Shown here: positions 31,391 through 40,501 of the stretch, in pieces | How positions within the stretch are numbered: the stretch's first letter is position 1 | Layout: every line of letters begins with the position of its first letter | From: Paenibacillus kribbensis | GTDB taxonomy: Bacteria > Bacillota > Bacilli > Paenibacillales > Paenibacillaceae | Direction of reading: 5' to 3' | Length of the DNA: 64,000 bases | NCBI RefSeq assembly: GCF_002240415.1 | Contig: NZ_CP020028.1 | Span: 4,861,501 to 4,925,500, forward strand | Position numbers and translations under genes: made by a program | The notes under the pieces: model-generated | Told to the model about the DNA's origin: nothing | Seen by the model: the letters and a program-made list of their open reading frames with translations, nothing else | Databases searched by the model: none

Positions 31391-32671
31391 TTACTTGTTC
31401 ACTTTGTTATACGATTTCCATGCCTTATCCAGTGCCTTGATCACGTCATCCTGCGAGAGCTGGCCTGCGTAGTAGGATTGAAGCGCTTTGCCTGCCTCAT
31501 CCTTGACCGCTTGCGGGATGGATGGGTCTTGATATGATTTGCCTGCTTTCACGTATGCGGTAGCGTCATTGACCCAAGGATAGCTTTTGAACGTATGCAC
31601 CTTGGAGATCGGGTTAAATTTCAATGCCTCATAGAACGCACTGGAATCCTTGTCGTCCAGCACATAATTGACAAAATCGAGCGCAACCTCCTTATTTTTG
31701 CTTGTGGAGGATACAGCCAGCGAAGTCGAAGTCGACAGATTGATTAAGGTTGCATTCGGATCATCGTTGATCGGCAGCGGTGCAACCCCAAAATCCATTT
31801 TCGGATCCGATTTCAAAATCGTTTCGGCAAACCACGGGCCTTGAATCCACATGGCTGCTTTGCCCGAAGCGAAGGCCGCTGATCCGTCATCCCCGCCAAT
31901 TTCCAGCGCCTTGTCTGTGCCGTTGCTGTTCACCAGATCGATAATGTCGAACATGCTTTTCATTTCAGCAAAAGAGCCTTTATCCTGATTCATCCGGTCG
32001 ATAAAATCCTTGTTCTGTGTGTTGATCATCGCACCTGCTGTCAGCGGCACGAATAGCTGTGGAATCCAGGATTCCTTGTAGGACAGCAGGAACGGCTTCA
32101 CATTGTTCGCTTTCAGCTTCTCGACCACAGCCTTCATTTCGGTCAACGTTCCCGGTGGCTTCAGCCCCAGGTCCTTAAATATCTTTTTATTGTACAGATA
32201 GCCCCATGAAATCGTTTCCAAAGGAACCGCTACAACTTTGCCGTCTTTGGTCGTCACCGAAGGCTTCACACTATCCATTAATTTGCTGACAAACGGCTGA
32301 CCGGACAAGTCCTCCAAATAACCCGCTTTATAAAACGGAGGAATTTCATTCACCGCATGCAGCGCGAACACATCCGGCGCATCGTTGGATGCAAGTCTTG
32401 TCTTCAAAATTTGTGCGGCATTGTCGGCAGGCGGCATCTCCAGCTGTACCGTAACGTCGATATTTTTATCTTTCTTTTCCTTCGCTACGAACGCGTTAAT
32501 GTATTTATCGTAATGCTCCTTCAAGCGGGGCTGGGCGATAAACATTTTGAGATTCACGGTTTTGCCGTCTCCACTGGAACTGCCGCTGTCACTGCCTGAA
32601 GAATTCGCTCCACACCCGGCCAACAACGTACCAACCAGCATTGTGCTCAATACACCTTTCCATAATTTCAT
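31391..32671 (-). CDS. Sugar-binding lipoprotein of an ABC transporter
   Basis: 426 residues. MKLWKGVLSTMLVGTLLAGCG is a lipoprotein signal with lipobox LLAGC; a Ser/Gly-rich linker follows. The rest is a type 1 extracellular solute-binding protein (family 1): RLASNDAPDVFALHAVNEI, GKVVAVPLETISWGYLYNKKIF and AAFASGKAAMWIQGPW are conserved blocks. It captures an oligosaccharide outside the membrane and delivers it to the two permeases downstream. Ligand not predictable; the adjacent GH42 gene suggests galactosides (inference). The promoter has a cre site (32819-32837). Confidence 0.92.
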   Translation of the reverse strand: MKLWKGVLSTMLVGTLLAGCGANSSGSDSGSSSGDGKTVNLKMFIAQPRLKEHYDKYINAFVAKEKKDKNIDVTVQLEMPPADNAAQILKTRLASNDAPDVFALHAVNEIPPFYKAGYLEDLSGQPFVSKLMDSVKPSVTTKDGKVVAVPLETISWGYLYNKKIFKDLGLKPPGTLTEMKAVVEKLKANNVKPFLLSYKESWIPQLFVPLTAGAMINTQNKDFIDRMNQDKGSFAEMKSMFDIIDLVNSNGTDKALEIGGDDGSAAFASGKAAMWIQGPWFAETILKSDPKMDFGVAPLPINDDPNATLINLSTSTSLAVSSTSKNKEVALDFVNYVLDDKDSSAFYEALKFNPISKVHTFKSYPWVNDATAYVKAGKSYQDPSIPQAVKDEAGKALQSYYAGQLSQDDVIKALDKAWKSYNKVNK

Positions 32672-32818
32672 GCAAAATGACCTCCCCTAAGTTGAAAATA
32701 ACGGTATTCGGCTGGCTAATCACTTGGTTATTCCAAGCAGCTATGCTGCCAGTCTTCAACCTCCATTCATGCTCCAAGTTGAGCTTCATAGAGGTCGAAT
32801 CCTTTGTGCTGCTCGTTT

Positions 32819-32837
32819 TGTATACGCTTTCATTATA
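32819..32837 (-). promoter_or_regulatory. -10 box and cre site before the sugar-binding-protein gene
   Basis: Minus-strand TATAAT (32837-32832) is followed directly by TGAAAGCGTATACA (32832-32819), one mismatch from the cre consensus TGWAARCGYTWWCW. CcpA bound at the transcription start would block initiation, giving catabolite repression. The -35 box is weak, in keeping with activation by the YesN-type regulator. Confidence 0.55.
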
Positions 32838-32892
32838 GAGTGGGAGGTCACTTCTGCCATTGGACACCATTAGCCTGTTGAGTTGGATTTTT

Positions 32893-33960
32893 TTAAACTT
32901 CCTTCCTCATCTCTCCGGGCGCCATACCAAAATGCTTTTTAAACACCCGATAAAAATAAGACACATCCTCATACCCCGCCATCTCCGCCACCGCTTTAAT
33001 TGAGATCTGTTTATCTGCCAGCCATTCCCGCGCCTTTTCCATTCTCCGCTCTACAATATAGTCCGTTACATTTTGACCATACTCCTGCTTGAATACCTTG
33101 CTCATATACTCTTTGCTCACAAAAAAGTTTTTTGCCAGCTGCTCCAGTGTAATCGATTCGGCAAAGTGACGATCCATATAACGCCGTACCTCCTCCAGAT
33201 TCAGCTTGTTTTTGTACTTCCGCTGTCGAATGAGCTGATCCAGCTCCTGACTATAGCACGCCGATACGAATCCCAGCGCATGTTCTACAGAGGATAACGC
33301 ATCCTGCGACACAGGAAATCCAGCTTTCGCTGTTGGGGTATCCAGTCCGTTGTCTAATGCCAGCTCTTTTAGCAGGGAAAGCAGTTCCTGCACCAGCCGG
33401 CCCAACATAGGCTGACTTGGCGCTCCGAGGCGCTCCAGCTCCTGCATGACCTGCCTGCATGTCATGTTCACGCCGTCCTGATTCAGCTCATTAAAATAAA
33501 GACGCAGCAGTTGCTTATACCGGGTCAGTTTGTGGAAGAACTCATAATCCAGCTCCGCTTTTTCTTGCTGCTGCTCTGCCGCCCTGGTCTCCAGATCGTT
33601 TTTGCATTTGAGCAGCACCGCATTCAGCTCGGTGGGGTTAATAGGCTTGAGCAAATAATCGACAGCCTTATAGCGGATGGCATGTTTGGCATACGCAAAG
33701 TCATCATAGCCGCTCACGACAATGATTTTTACATCAGGAAAATGTTGATTTAACGCCTGCAGCAGCTCAACTCCATCCGCACCCGGCATCCGCATGTCGG
33801 TGATCACAATATGCGGGGCTAATTCCCCGGTCAGCCTGAACGCTTCGTCTCCGTCCTCAGCCTCACCTACCACCGACATGCCGAGCTTTTCCCATGTGCC
33901 AAATGTCTTCACAATATCGCGGTTCCATGGCTCATCATCGACAATTAATACCCTGATCAT
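32893..33960 (-). CDS. YesN-type response regulator with AraC DNA-binding domain
   Basis: 355 residues. The receiver domain is 1-120 (VLIVDDEPWNRDIV, phospho-acceptor Asp in VITDMRMPGADG near 55, Lys in YLLKPINP near 105). A helical linker follows, and 250-355 is an AraC double HTH (LEQLAKNFFVSKEYMSKVFKQEYGQNVTDYI, VAEMAGYEDVSYFYRVFKKHFGMAPGEMR). It is phosphorylated by the kinase encoded upstream (overlap of four bases) and should activate the ABC transporter operon that follows it. Confidence 0.93.
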   Translation of the reverse strand: MIRVLIVDDEPWNRDIVKTFGTWEKLGMSVVGEAEDGDEAFRLTGELAPHIVITDMRMPGADGVELLQALNQHFPDVKIIVVSGYDDFAYAKHAIRYKAVDYLLKPINPTELNAVLLKCKNDLETRAAEQQQEKAELDYEFFHKLTRYKQLLRLYFNELNQDGVNMTCRQVMQELERLGAPSQPMLGRLVQELLSLLKELALDNGLDTPTAKAGFPVSQDALSSVEHALGFVSACYSQELDQLIRQRKYKNKLNLEEVRRYMDRHFAESITLEQLAKNFFVSKEYMSKVFKQEYGQNVTDYIVERRMEKAREWLADKQISIKAVAEMAGYEDVSYFYRVFKKHFGMAPGEMRKEV

Positions 33961-35756
33961 ATGTCCCCCTCCTCTGCTGAGGTGAATGGAATACGGATCG
34001 TGACACGTGTACCGACGCCCTGCTCACTGTCTATGGTCACCCCGTAATTCACTCCAAAATTCATTCGTAAGCGTGAAGCTACATTGCTTAAGCCGATGTG
34101 ACTGCCCTGCGCCCAGATCGGTTCCTCTGAAGCATTTTCCAGCTTGGCCCGTACTTTTTCCAGCTTATCCGGGGCCATGCCGTTACCATTATCGCAAACC
34201 GTTATCCATACATCTTCTTTCATAATCTCCACGCGGATTTCCATTCGCCATGCCCCCGCTTTGCGATCCAGACCGTGCTGAAACGCGTTTTCCAGCAATG
34301 GCTGCAGCGACAGCTTGGGCAGACGAATATCCATCGCCCGTTCATCCGTCTCCACCCGAAACACCAATCTCTGCGGAAACCGCCGCTGCTGGATGCGCAT
34401 ATAGTGTCCCGCATGGTCGAGCTCCGCGCGTAAAGAGGCCATATCCTGAGGCTCCCGTACCACGTAGCGAAACATCTCACTCAGCGAACGGATCACCTCA
34501 TAGGTGTCCTCCGGCTTTTGGGAAAATACCATGCTTCCGATCATTTGCAGTGTGTTTTGCAGAAAATGGGGGTGAATCTGCGCCTGGAGCGCTTTCAATT
34601 CAGCCGTCTTTTTTTGCAAATTGATACTGTATTCCGTCTGGATATGCTCACGGATTCGTCCTGCCATATCATGCAGGCTTCTTTCCAGCAGCCCGATCTC
34701 ATCCGGGCGTGTGCTCGGCTGTCCAACCGGCCCCTTAATCATTTCTAGTTCCTGTACGGAACGTGCCAAATGAACAATCGGACGTGCGGTCCGCCATGCG
34801 ATGAAAACGGCAATGCAGATGGAAAGGAGGATCGAAATCACGCCCACGACAATGCCATATAGCATCGTTAAAAAGGCGCTATGATTAATGGATGAGGTCG
34901 GTACGATTTTGACCAGCCTCAGCCCAACCACACCCAGATCATTATAGAACACATAATGCCCGGCAGTTTGAATCATACCGGGGCCTGACCTAACGTCGCG
35001 AAGAGCCGTCAATACACCTGCAGGAGGAGGCGACTGGCGAGCCTGCACCGGATACATAATCCTGCCATCCGTATCTGTAATAAGCACCTGATGCTGATCT
35101 CCTCGTCCCAGCAAGCCTAGCGTCTGATCGAATTGCGACCACAGGACATCCAGTGAAATAGCACCTGTCTGCTTCTGATCCTCAAACCGCCGAATACTGC
35201 GGATTAGTGTAAAGCGTTCCGCATCGGTCGGACTCATGCGAATCCAATAATCCTTGTTCGCCTGCCACATCTCGGCATACTGCGGAGGAATACCGTTCAC
35301 CGTCGTAATATCATTTTGCATCCCGTTGAAGGTAAAGAGGCTTTGCGATTGCTTCAAATAAAGCTGAATACCGATCACATGGCTTCCGGCCGAATAATAC
35401 ACATTCGCGAGCGTATTCAGCATTTTACGCTGGGCATTAAATTGGCTTGAAAGATTGCCCGGCTCGCGCTCATTCAAATAATCACTCAGATCAGGGCTGA
35501 TCTGAATGCTGTAAATCAGCTGATTCAGGCGATCTAACTGGTCACTGATATAGATTCCCGTCCATTTCATATTGGACATGTTCGTCTCTACCACTTCCGT
35601 TTCCATCGACGCTCTGCTTTTTTCCGCAGCCAGCACCGTGACGGCAATGACCGGCAGCACCGATAAAACAATCATCGTTAAAATGAGCTTGAGCTGAATG
35701 CTGCGTCGATACGGGGCCATCAGCGCCCGAAACCAGCGGACTACTCGGGTTGGCAT
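33957..35756 (-). CDS. YesM-type sensor histidine kinase
   Basis: About 599 residues. One membrane helix near the N-terminus (LKLILTMIVLSVLPVIAVTVLA) and another before the HAMP domain (LTMLYGIVVGVISILLSICIAVFI) enclose an extracellular sensor of about 240 residues. The kinase part has the His_kinase family block KALQAQIHPHFLQNTLQMI with the phospho-His, and an ATP-binding domain ending VCDNGNGMAPDKL and GIGLSNVASRL-like HIGLSNVASRLRM. The ATG at 35756 has GAGGAG nine bases upstream; the frame extends to 35819 through a terminator and is not credible. Senses an extracellular sugar or the loaded binding protein (inference). Confidence 0.92.
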   Translation of the reverse strand: MPTRVVRWFRALMAPYRRSIQLKLILTMIVLSVLPVIAVTVLAAEKSRASMETEVVETNMSNMKWTGIYISDQLDRLNQLIYSIQISPDLSDYLNEREPGNLSSQFNAQRKMLNTLANVYYSAGSHVIGIQLYLKQSQSLFTFNGMQNDITTVNGIPPQYAEMWQANKDYWIRMSPTDAERFTLIRSIRRFEDQKQTGAISLDVLWSQFDQTLGLLGRGDQHQVLITDTDGRIMYPVQARQSPPPAGVLTALRDVRSGPGMIQTAGHYVFYNDLGVVGLRLVKIVPTSSINHSAFLTMLYGIVVGVISILLSICIAVFIAWRTARPIVHLARSVQELEMIKGPVGQPSTRPDEIGLLERSLHDMAGRIREHIQTEYSINLQKKTAELKALQAQIHPHFLQNTLQMIGSMVFSQKPEDTYEVIRSLSEMFRYVVREPQDMASLRAELDHAGHYMRIQQRRFPQRLVFRVETDERAMDIRLPKLSLQPLLENAFQHGLDRKAGAWRMEIRVEIMKEDVWITVCDNGNGMAPDKLEKVRAKLENASEEPIWAQGSHIGLSNVASRLRMNFGVNYGVTIDSEQGVGTRVTIRIPFTSAEEGDI

Positions 35757-35788
35757 AGCGATGCACTCCTCTTGTTCTGCCATATGCG

Positions 35789-35816
35789 AAAACGCCCCGC
35801 TATTCGCAGGGGCGCT
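35789..35816 (-). terminator. Intrinsic terminator between the GH42 gene and the kinase gene
   Basis: CGCCCC and GGGGCG with a 10-base loop, then TTTT leftward. It lies about 75 bases past the GH42 stop and 30 bases before the kinase start; a TTGACA at about 35872-35867 could start transcripts that must cross it. Confidence 0.6.
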
Positions 35817-35891
35817 CATTTACCGGGGATTTCCCGGCAGGACACATATATGATTTCATTCATATGTCAAATTCAGCTCATTATACAGCAT

Positions 35892-37898
35892 TTACGCTTC
35901 TTCGATAATTATAACACTCCACGGCTCCAATTTAAGCGTTTGTCCTTGAGTAATCGCCTGCTCCCCGATCAGCTCCTTGCCGTCTCCATGCGGGTACACC
36001 ACCGAGCCCGCTTGTTCGGAATAGTTAAAATAATACCGAATCGTCCGTCCCTGTTCATTCGTGCCTGATTTAACAATGATCGGAAATGACGCTTCCTGAT
36101 CTACTCCCCACACTCCTGCCTGCCCTGCAACAGAACGGAATAATTCGCGGATAACCGCCGGGCTGACGATACAGCCAATGTAAGTCGCCGTCCCCTGACC
36201 ATAGCGGTTTTGCGTAATCGCCGCATATTTTCCCCAATGCGGGTGATCGTAATACGCCAACACCTCGGCAGTCGTCGGGGTAATCAGCTCCATCCACGTA
36301 TCTACCTGATTGTCCTCTGCTGCTACTTTAAAAGGATTATCCTTGAGCGTCACGTTCTTCGGCTCCACGAACAAGCTGTAGTGAATGCCGCAGGCTTCAC
36401 TGATCACGCCCGGCTGCCGGGAAGTTCTCACCTGCACATGCTCATCGGTAAATCCGCTGCGGGACGTATAGACTACATGACCGCCATTTTCCACATACCG
36501 ATTCAGCTTCTCCAACAGCGCATTCGGCGCGGAGTAGAGTGCCGGGGCGATCAAGAGATCATAATCGTCAAACGATTCCGTCCCCGGATGAACGATATCC
36601 GTCCCGATATTCAGCTTGTACAGCTCATCATACAAGCGGCGTACAATGTCATTGTAATTCAGTGGACTGTTCATATTAAACTTAAACCAGTTAATCGATG
36701 TCAACGCTTCGTTGCTGACCAGGATGGCTGTTTTGTTTGTCTTTTTCAGATTGACCAGATGCGGAGACAATCTCGCAAAATCCTTCCCGATGGTCTGTGC
36801 TTCCTCATACACAGGATTTGGCTCAAAATCATGGCTCAGCAGCCCCTTCCAGTACGTTTCAAAGGAATTATGGATGGAATGCCAGTGCCAGTAAGCCACC
36901 ATATTGGCCCCGGAAGCCAGATGGCTGAACGCTTGCAGCCTCAATTGCCCCGGATAGGGAACCCAGTGGGTAAAAGCCTGCGCTTCCGTTTCCAGCACCA
37001 GATAGTTGCTCTGTTTCGTCGAACGCGCCACATCGCCACCGAAGGAAATTTCAATGCCGGTCAGATCATCCTGTGATGGATGATAAATATCTACGCCAGT
37101 CACATCAAATGCCCGGGATGCCGCAAAATGATCCACATCCGGCTGAACACCAAAGGAATGGCCTCTCCACTCAAAATCAAAGTTTTGCGTAATAAATTGG
37201 TCTTCTCGCTTATATTCATTCACAATTGCGACCTGCCACGCCAGAAAGTCCGTCACCAGCTTGCGCTGGAATTGGGAAAAGGCTGCCCCCAAGCTTCCAT
37301 TAATCGTTCCAACGACGGAAGGGAAATCCTCCCAGCTGTTGATGCGATTGCTCCAGTAATCGAGCCCAAATTTGTGGTTCAGCTCCTCCAGTGATTCAAA
37401 TCGCTCCCGCAAATACTTTACAAATTGCAATTGCACATTCGGCCCACATGTGTTGTAATGCTTCGTCTCGTTATCCGTCTGAAAGCCGATGACCGCCGGA
37501 TGCTGACTCACCCGTCCAATCAGCTTGCGAATGATGCGCTCAGCGTGGAACAGGTAGACAGGGTTCGTAATGTCCATAATCTGACGAGCCCCGTATTTGC
37601 CCGGACCTTGAGGTGTTGTTGCCAGGACATCGGGATGCTCCTTGACCAGCCATGTCGGAACGGCATAGGTAGGCGTGCCTACAATGACCTCAATGCCAGC
37701 CTTATGCATGGCGTCCAGCACCCGGTCCACGGAGGTGAAATCAAACACTCCGTTTTGCGGTTCATGCGTACTCCAGGTGGATTCGGCAATCCGCACCACG
37801 TTGATGCCTGCATCCTTCATCATTTGGATATCCTGGTCCAACCGGTCATAAGGCATGTACTCATCATAATAAGCAACACCGTACAGCAGCTTTTTCAT
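35892..37898 (-). CDS. Beta-galactosidase, glycoside hydrolase family 42
   Basis: 668 residues. The (beta/alpha)8 barrel starts LLYGVAYYDEYMPYDRLDQD; the acid/base is Glu144 in GFQTDNETKHYN and the nucleophile Glu303 in LVLETEAQ, both at the places normal for GH42. Domain B (trimerisation, LLIAPALYSAPNALLEKLNRYVENGG) and a short C-terminal domain complete the usual length. No signal peptide, so it cleaves imported beta-galactosides in the cytosol. ATG at 37898 follows GGAGG at eight bases. It is cotranscribed with the GPH symporter 53 bases upstream, which is the probable importer. GH42 members can prefer galacto-oligosaccharides or arabinosides. Confidence 0.93.
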   Translation of the reverse strand: MKKLLYGVAYYDEYMPYDRLDQDIQMMKDAGINVVRIAESTWSTHEPQNGVFDFTSVDRVLDAMHKAGIEVIVGTPTYAVPTWLVKEHPDVLATTPQGPGKYGARQIMDITNPVYLFHAERIIRKLIGRVSQHPAVIGFQTDNETKHYNTCGPNVQLQFVKYLRERFESLEELNHKFGLDYWSNRINSWEDFPSVVGTINGSLGAAFSQFQRKLVTDFLAWQVAIVNEYKREDQFITQNFDFEWRGHSFGVQPDVDHFAASRAFDVTGVDIYHPSQDDLTGIEISFGGDVARSTKQSNYLVLETEAQAFTHWVPYPGQLRLQAFSHLASGANMVAYWHWHSIHNSFETYWKGLLSHDFEPNPVYEEAQTIGKDFARLSPHLVNLKKTNKTAILVSNEALTSINWFKFNMNSPLNYNDIVRRLYDELYKLNIGTDIVHPGTESFDDYDLLIAPALYSAPNALLEKLNRYVENGGHVVYTSRSGFTDEHVQVRTSRQPGVISEACGIHYSLFVEPKNVTLKDNPFKVAAEDNQVDTWMELITPTTAEVLAYYDHPHWGKYAAITQNRYGQGTATYIGCIVSPAVIRELFRSVAGQAGVWGVDQEASFPIIVKSGTNEQGRTIRYYFNYSEQAGSVVYPHGDGKELIGEQAITQGQTLKLEPWSVIIIEEA

Positions 37899-37951
37899 GT
37901 AGTCGTCCTCCAATAAGTAATAGTAAGGGATGTCATCCTATCTCATTCGTT

Positions 37952-39346
37952 TCAAATGCCGTGGCTGTTATGTGGTTTCTTTAGGGACGGGACCGCCAGT
38001 TTCTTATCGGTAACGCCCTGCTCCGCAGAATCCACTTGCTGCTGATTTTTTTTCGCAATCGCCAGCCAGCCCTCTACGTCTTTTTCTCTAATCTTGTACA
38101 GCCACGCGAACAGTCCTGCCGTAATCAAGGCTCCTACACCAGGCACCACCGCATAGAGCGCGAATATCCATGTGAGAACCTGGCCGGTCTGCGGTACATT
38201 CGGGATATAGCCTGCAAAGGCAAGCGCATAAGCGACGATCCCACTGGCTGCCGCTCCTCCCAGCTTTCCTGCAAACGTCTGGGTGGCAAAAGCGGTTCCG
38301 CTGGCACGTACCCCCTTTTGGAACGCGCCATATTCGACGCAATCGGCGGTAAACATCGGTACCATGAGCTGCGGTGCGGAACTGAACAGACCGAACAGAA
38401 CCGCGAATACACATACGACGATGGGATTGCTGTACCCGATGGCAAACAAGGACAAGCCCGTGGCAAACAATCCTACCAAGCTGAATACGTTCACCTTCCA
38501 TTTACCAAATCTTTTAATAATCGGTGGCAAAATTAAAGCTGTTAGCAGCTGTATACCCAGGGAAATGAACATCAGTATTGAAATATAAATAGGATTTTTC
38601 AAGTTGTATAAGGCAAAGTAGCTGACGACAATCCCTTGCAAATTGGTCATGGACAATGTCATAAACGACATCAGATAGAATAAAAGCTGCTTGTTCTGCA
38701 TGGGATACGTCATAATTTGCTTGAGCGTAACCTTCTCCCCCTTGTTGGAATAACGCTCTTTGACATTAAAACGGGTAAAATTCATGAGTACCAAACCCGC
38801 CGTGGCAACGATAACCGCTAAAATCGGCCAGGATATCTGATTGGCCACAGCTACCGCAGACGAGGAAATGACCATAAAAGCCAAGAACACCATCGTCCGG
38901 CCTCTGGACATCAGCAGATCGCGTTCGTGCGTGTTTTTCGTCATCAGTGTAGCCAGACCAAAGCCGGGCGCATCACTGATGGTGTAGCACATTTCCCATA
39001 CCAGGTATGTGGCGGCAATATAAATGACCTTGACGGTCAGCGAAGCATCGCTGGGAACGAGAAACACCAATACCGTAAGTATGGGCAAAATGATAGAGGC
39101 GAGATTCGTCCACGGCTTGAACAAACCGCCTTTGAGCTGGGCCCGGTCAATGATCACGCCGAAGATTGGAGCACTAAGCGCATCCCATATGCGGGCCAGT
39201 ACGAACAAAGTACCGATAATCGACACAGAAATGCCAACATAATCCGTATAAAATAGCATCGCAAAAGAGGCGACCAGACAGAGAATTGCGTTGCTCCCCA
39301 AAAAATAAACGTAATAGGACACACGTTCTTTCGTTGTTGTTTCCAT
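37952..39346 (-). CDS. GPH-family sugar:cation symporter (MelB/YicJ type)
   Basis: 464 residues, 12 membrane segments. VSYYVYFLGSNAILCLVASFAMLFYTDYVGIS opens the protein as in GPH transporters, and RIWDALSAPIFGVIIDRAQLKGG carries the family's cation/sugar motif (R-x-x-D-x-x-x-P-x-x-G). It should import a galactoside or similar glycoside with Na+ or H+. ATG at 39346 has AGGAGG four bases upstream; an upstream extension to 39460 is not credible. Followed by the GH42 beta-galactosidase in one operon and divergent from the AraC-type regulator; palindromic and cre-like sites lie between. Confidence 0.92.
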   Translation of the reverse strand: METTTKERVSYYVYFLGSNAILCLVASFAMLFYTDYVGISVSIIGTLFVLARIWDALSAPIFGVIIDRAQLKGGLFKPWTNLASIILPILTVLVFLVPSDASLTVKVIYIAATYLVWEMCYTISDAPGFGLATLMTKNTHERDLLMSRGRTMVFLAFMVISSSAVAVANQISWPILAVIVATAGLVLMNFTRFNVKERYSNKGEKVTLKQIMTYPMQNKQLLFYLMSFMTLSMTNLQGIVVSYFALYNLKNPIYISILMFISLGIQLLTALILPPIIKRFGKWKVNVFSLVGLFATGLSLFAIGYSNPIVVCVFAVLFGLFSSAPQLMVPMFTADCVEYGAFQKGVRASGTAFATQTFAGKLGGAAASGIVAYALAFAGYIPNVPQTGQVLTWIFALYAVVPGVGALITAGLFAWLYKIREKDVEGWLAIAKKNQQQVDSAEQGVTDKKLAVPSLKKPHNSHGI

Positions 39347-39392
39347 AGTTCCTCCTAAATACAGTATGGCATCGCTTTCAATTTGTCTGCAT

Positions 39393-39445
39393 ATAAGCGC
39401 TTTCTTTTTGTGTAAAAGCCTATAGCAGAGCGTTTGTAAACGCTC
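39393..39445. promoter_or_regulatory. Operator region between GPH symporter and AraC regulator
   Basis: GAGCGTTTGTAAACGCTC at 39428-39445 is a palindrome with perfect 8-bp arms that also contains a cre match (TTGTAAACGCTCTTT). A second cre-like site, AAGAAAGCGCTTAT, lies on the minus strand at 39406-39393. CcpA and/or the adjacent AraC regulator are the expected ligands. Confidence 0.6.
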
Positions 39446-39521
39446 TTTTATTATAGTCAAATGTTAGGTACAATGAGATTGTCTAAGCAGTGTAAAATTT
39501 GCCCTAATCGAAGGTGATCTT

Positions 39522-40430
39522 ATGATATTAAATGCTGAAGTTGATCCATCTTTATTCCATGATTGCCAATGGTTGCCTAGAATTGACTGGAATGTGAAAT
39601 TTTTCGGCGCTCATATTCACCGGGTCAAAGCGGACTGGCGCATGCCGGAGGAGTCTCATATCGGTTTTGAAATTGCACTCATTTTAGAAGGTCGTCAGGA
39701 AACGATTATGGAGAATAACGTGTATTCGGTTGGGGAGGGTGATATTTTAATTATTCCGCCGGGATTCAAGCATGTGAGTCAGTGTGTTTCCCCTGGTGGA
39801 ATGTATTATTTTAGCACTCATTTTAATGTGGATGACCCATTGTTCCGTCAGGAGATGATCAAGAGCAATCAGCTCTTTTTCCCGGCGGGTACTGAAACCA
39901 ATACCAAGCTGCAAAAGGTTGTCCATAGCTGGATCGGCATGGTACGGGAGAGTGGAGAATATACGACAGCAGACCGTTTTCGCATGCAAATTGCTTTGTT
40001 CGAGCTGTTTGGGATATTCTCGCAAATGATTTCTACGGGATTGGAGCCCAGAATTGCACCTTCATCCGTTCAGTATGCCAAAGCCATTATGGAAGCCATC
40101 CAATCCAGATTTAAACCCTACCGGGAGGATAAATCCGGCGAGCCGACATTCCGGATTGAAGACGTGGCAGCCTCCCTCGGAATCAGTCCCGGCTATGCAC
40201 AAGAAGTGTTCCGCAAGGTATACGGCTATTCACCACGCCACTACCTGTCGGAGACCAAGCTTCATGAGGCCAAAGTGCTGATCCAGCAGCCCAATCTGCC
40301 GCTGAACAAGGTAGCTTCCCTGCTCGGATACTCCAGTCTGGCTCATTTCAGCAGGCAGTTCAAGCGCTGGACGGGCACCAGCCCGCTCAAATACCGCCAA
40401 TCGTTAAAGCCCATTACTGCTGAGCATTAG
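39522..40430 (+). CDS. AraC-family regulator with cupin sensor domain
   Basis: 302 residues. The N-terminal half is a cupin-like arabinose-binding fold (SHIGFEIALILEGRQETIMENNVYSVGEGDILIIPPGFKHV). The C-terminal 100 residues are a double HTH: IEDVAASLGISPGYAQEVFRKVYGYSPRHYLSETKL and VASLLGYSSLAHFSRQFKRWTGTSPLKYR. It should activate the divergent symporter-GH42 operon in response to a sugar bound in the cupin (inference from position). GAAGGTGATC precedes the ATG. Confidence 0.92.
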   Translation: MILNAEVDPSLFHDCQWLPRIDWNVKFFGAHIHRVKADWRMPEESHIGFEIALILEGRQETIMENNVYSVGEGDILIIPPGFKHVSQCVSPGGMYYFSTHFNVDDPLFRQEMIKSNQLFFPAGTETNTKLQKVVHSWIGMVRESGEYTTADRFRMQIALFELFGIFSQMISTGLEPRIAPSSVQYAKAIMEAIQSRFKPYREDKSGEPTFRIEDVAASLGISPGYAQEVFRKVYGYSPRHYLSETKLHEAKVLIQQPNLPLNKVASLLGYSSLAHFSRQFKRWTGTSPLKYRQSLKPITAEH

Positions 40431-40454
40431 GTTTCCTTCTGCAAGCAAACAAAA

Positions 40455-40492
40455 AAAGGCGCGGTCTGAAATATCAGATACCGCGCCTTTTT
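40455..40492. terminator. Bidirectional terminator between AraC and M50 protease genes
   Basis: AAAGGCGCGGT with CTGA/TCAG inner pair and ACCGCGCCTTT; A-run on the left and T-run on the right allow use by both convergent genes. Confidence 0.8.
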
Positions 40493-40501
40493 ATAACCAC
40501 A

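Noticed and set aside
36210..37076. 288-codon plus-strand open frame
   Set aside because: Antisense to the GH42 gene, whose catalytic motifs are intact.
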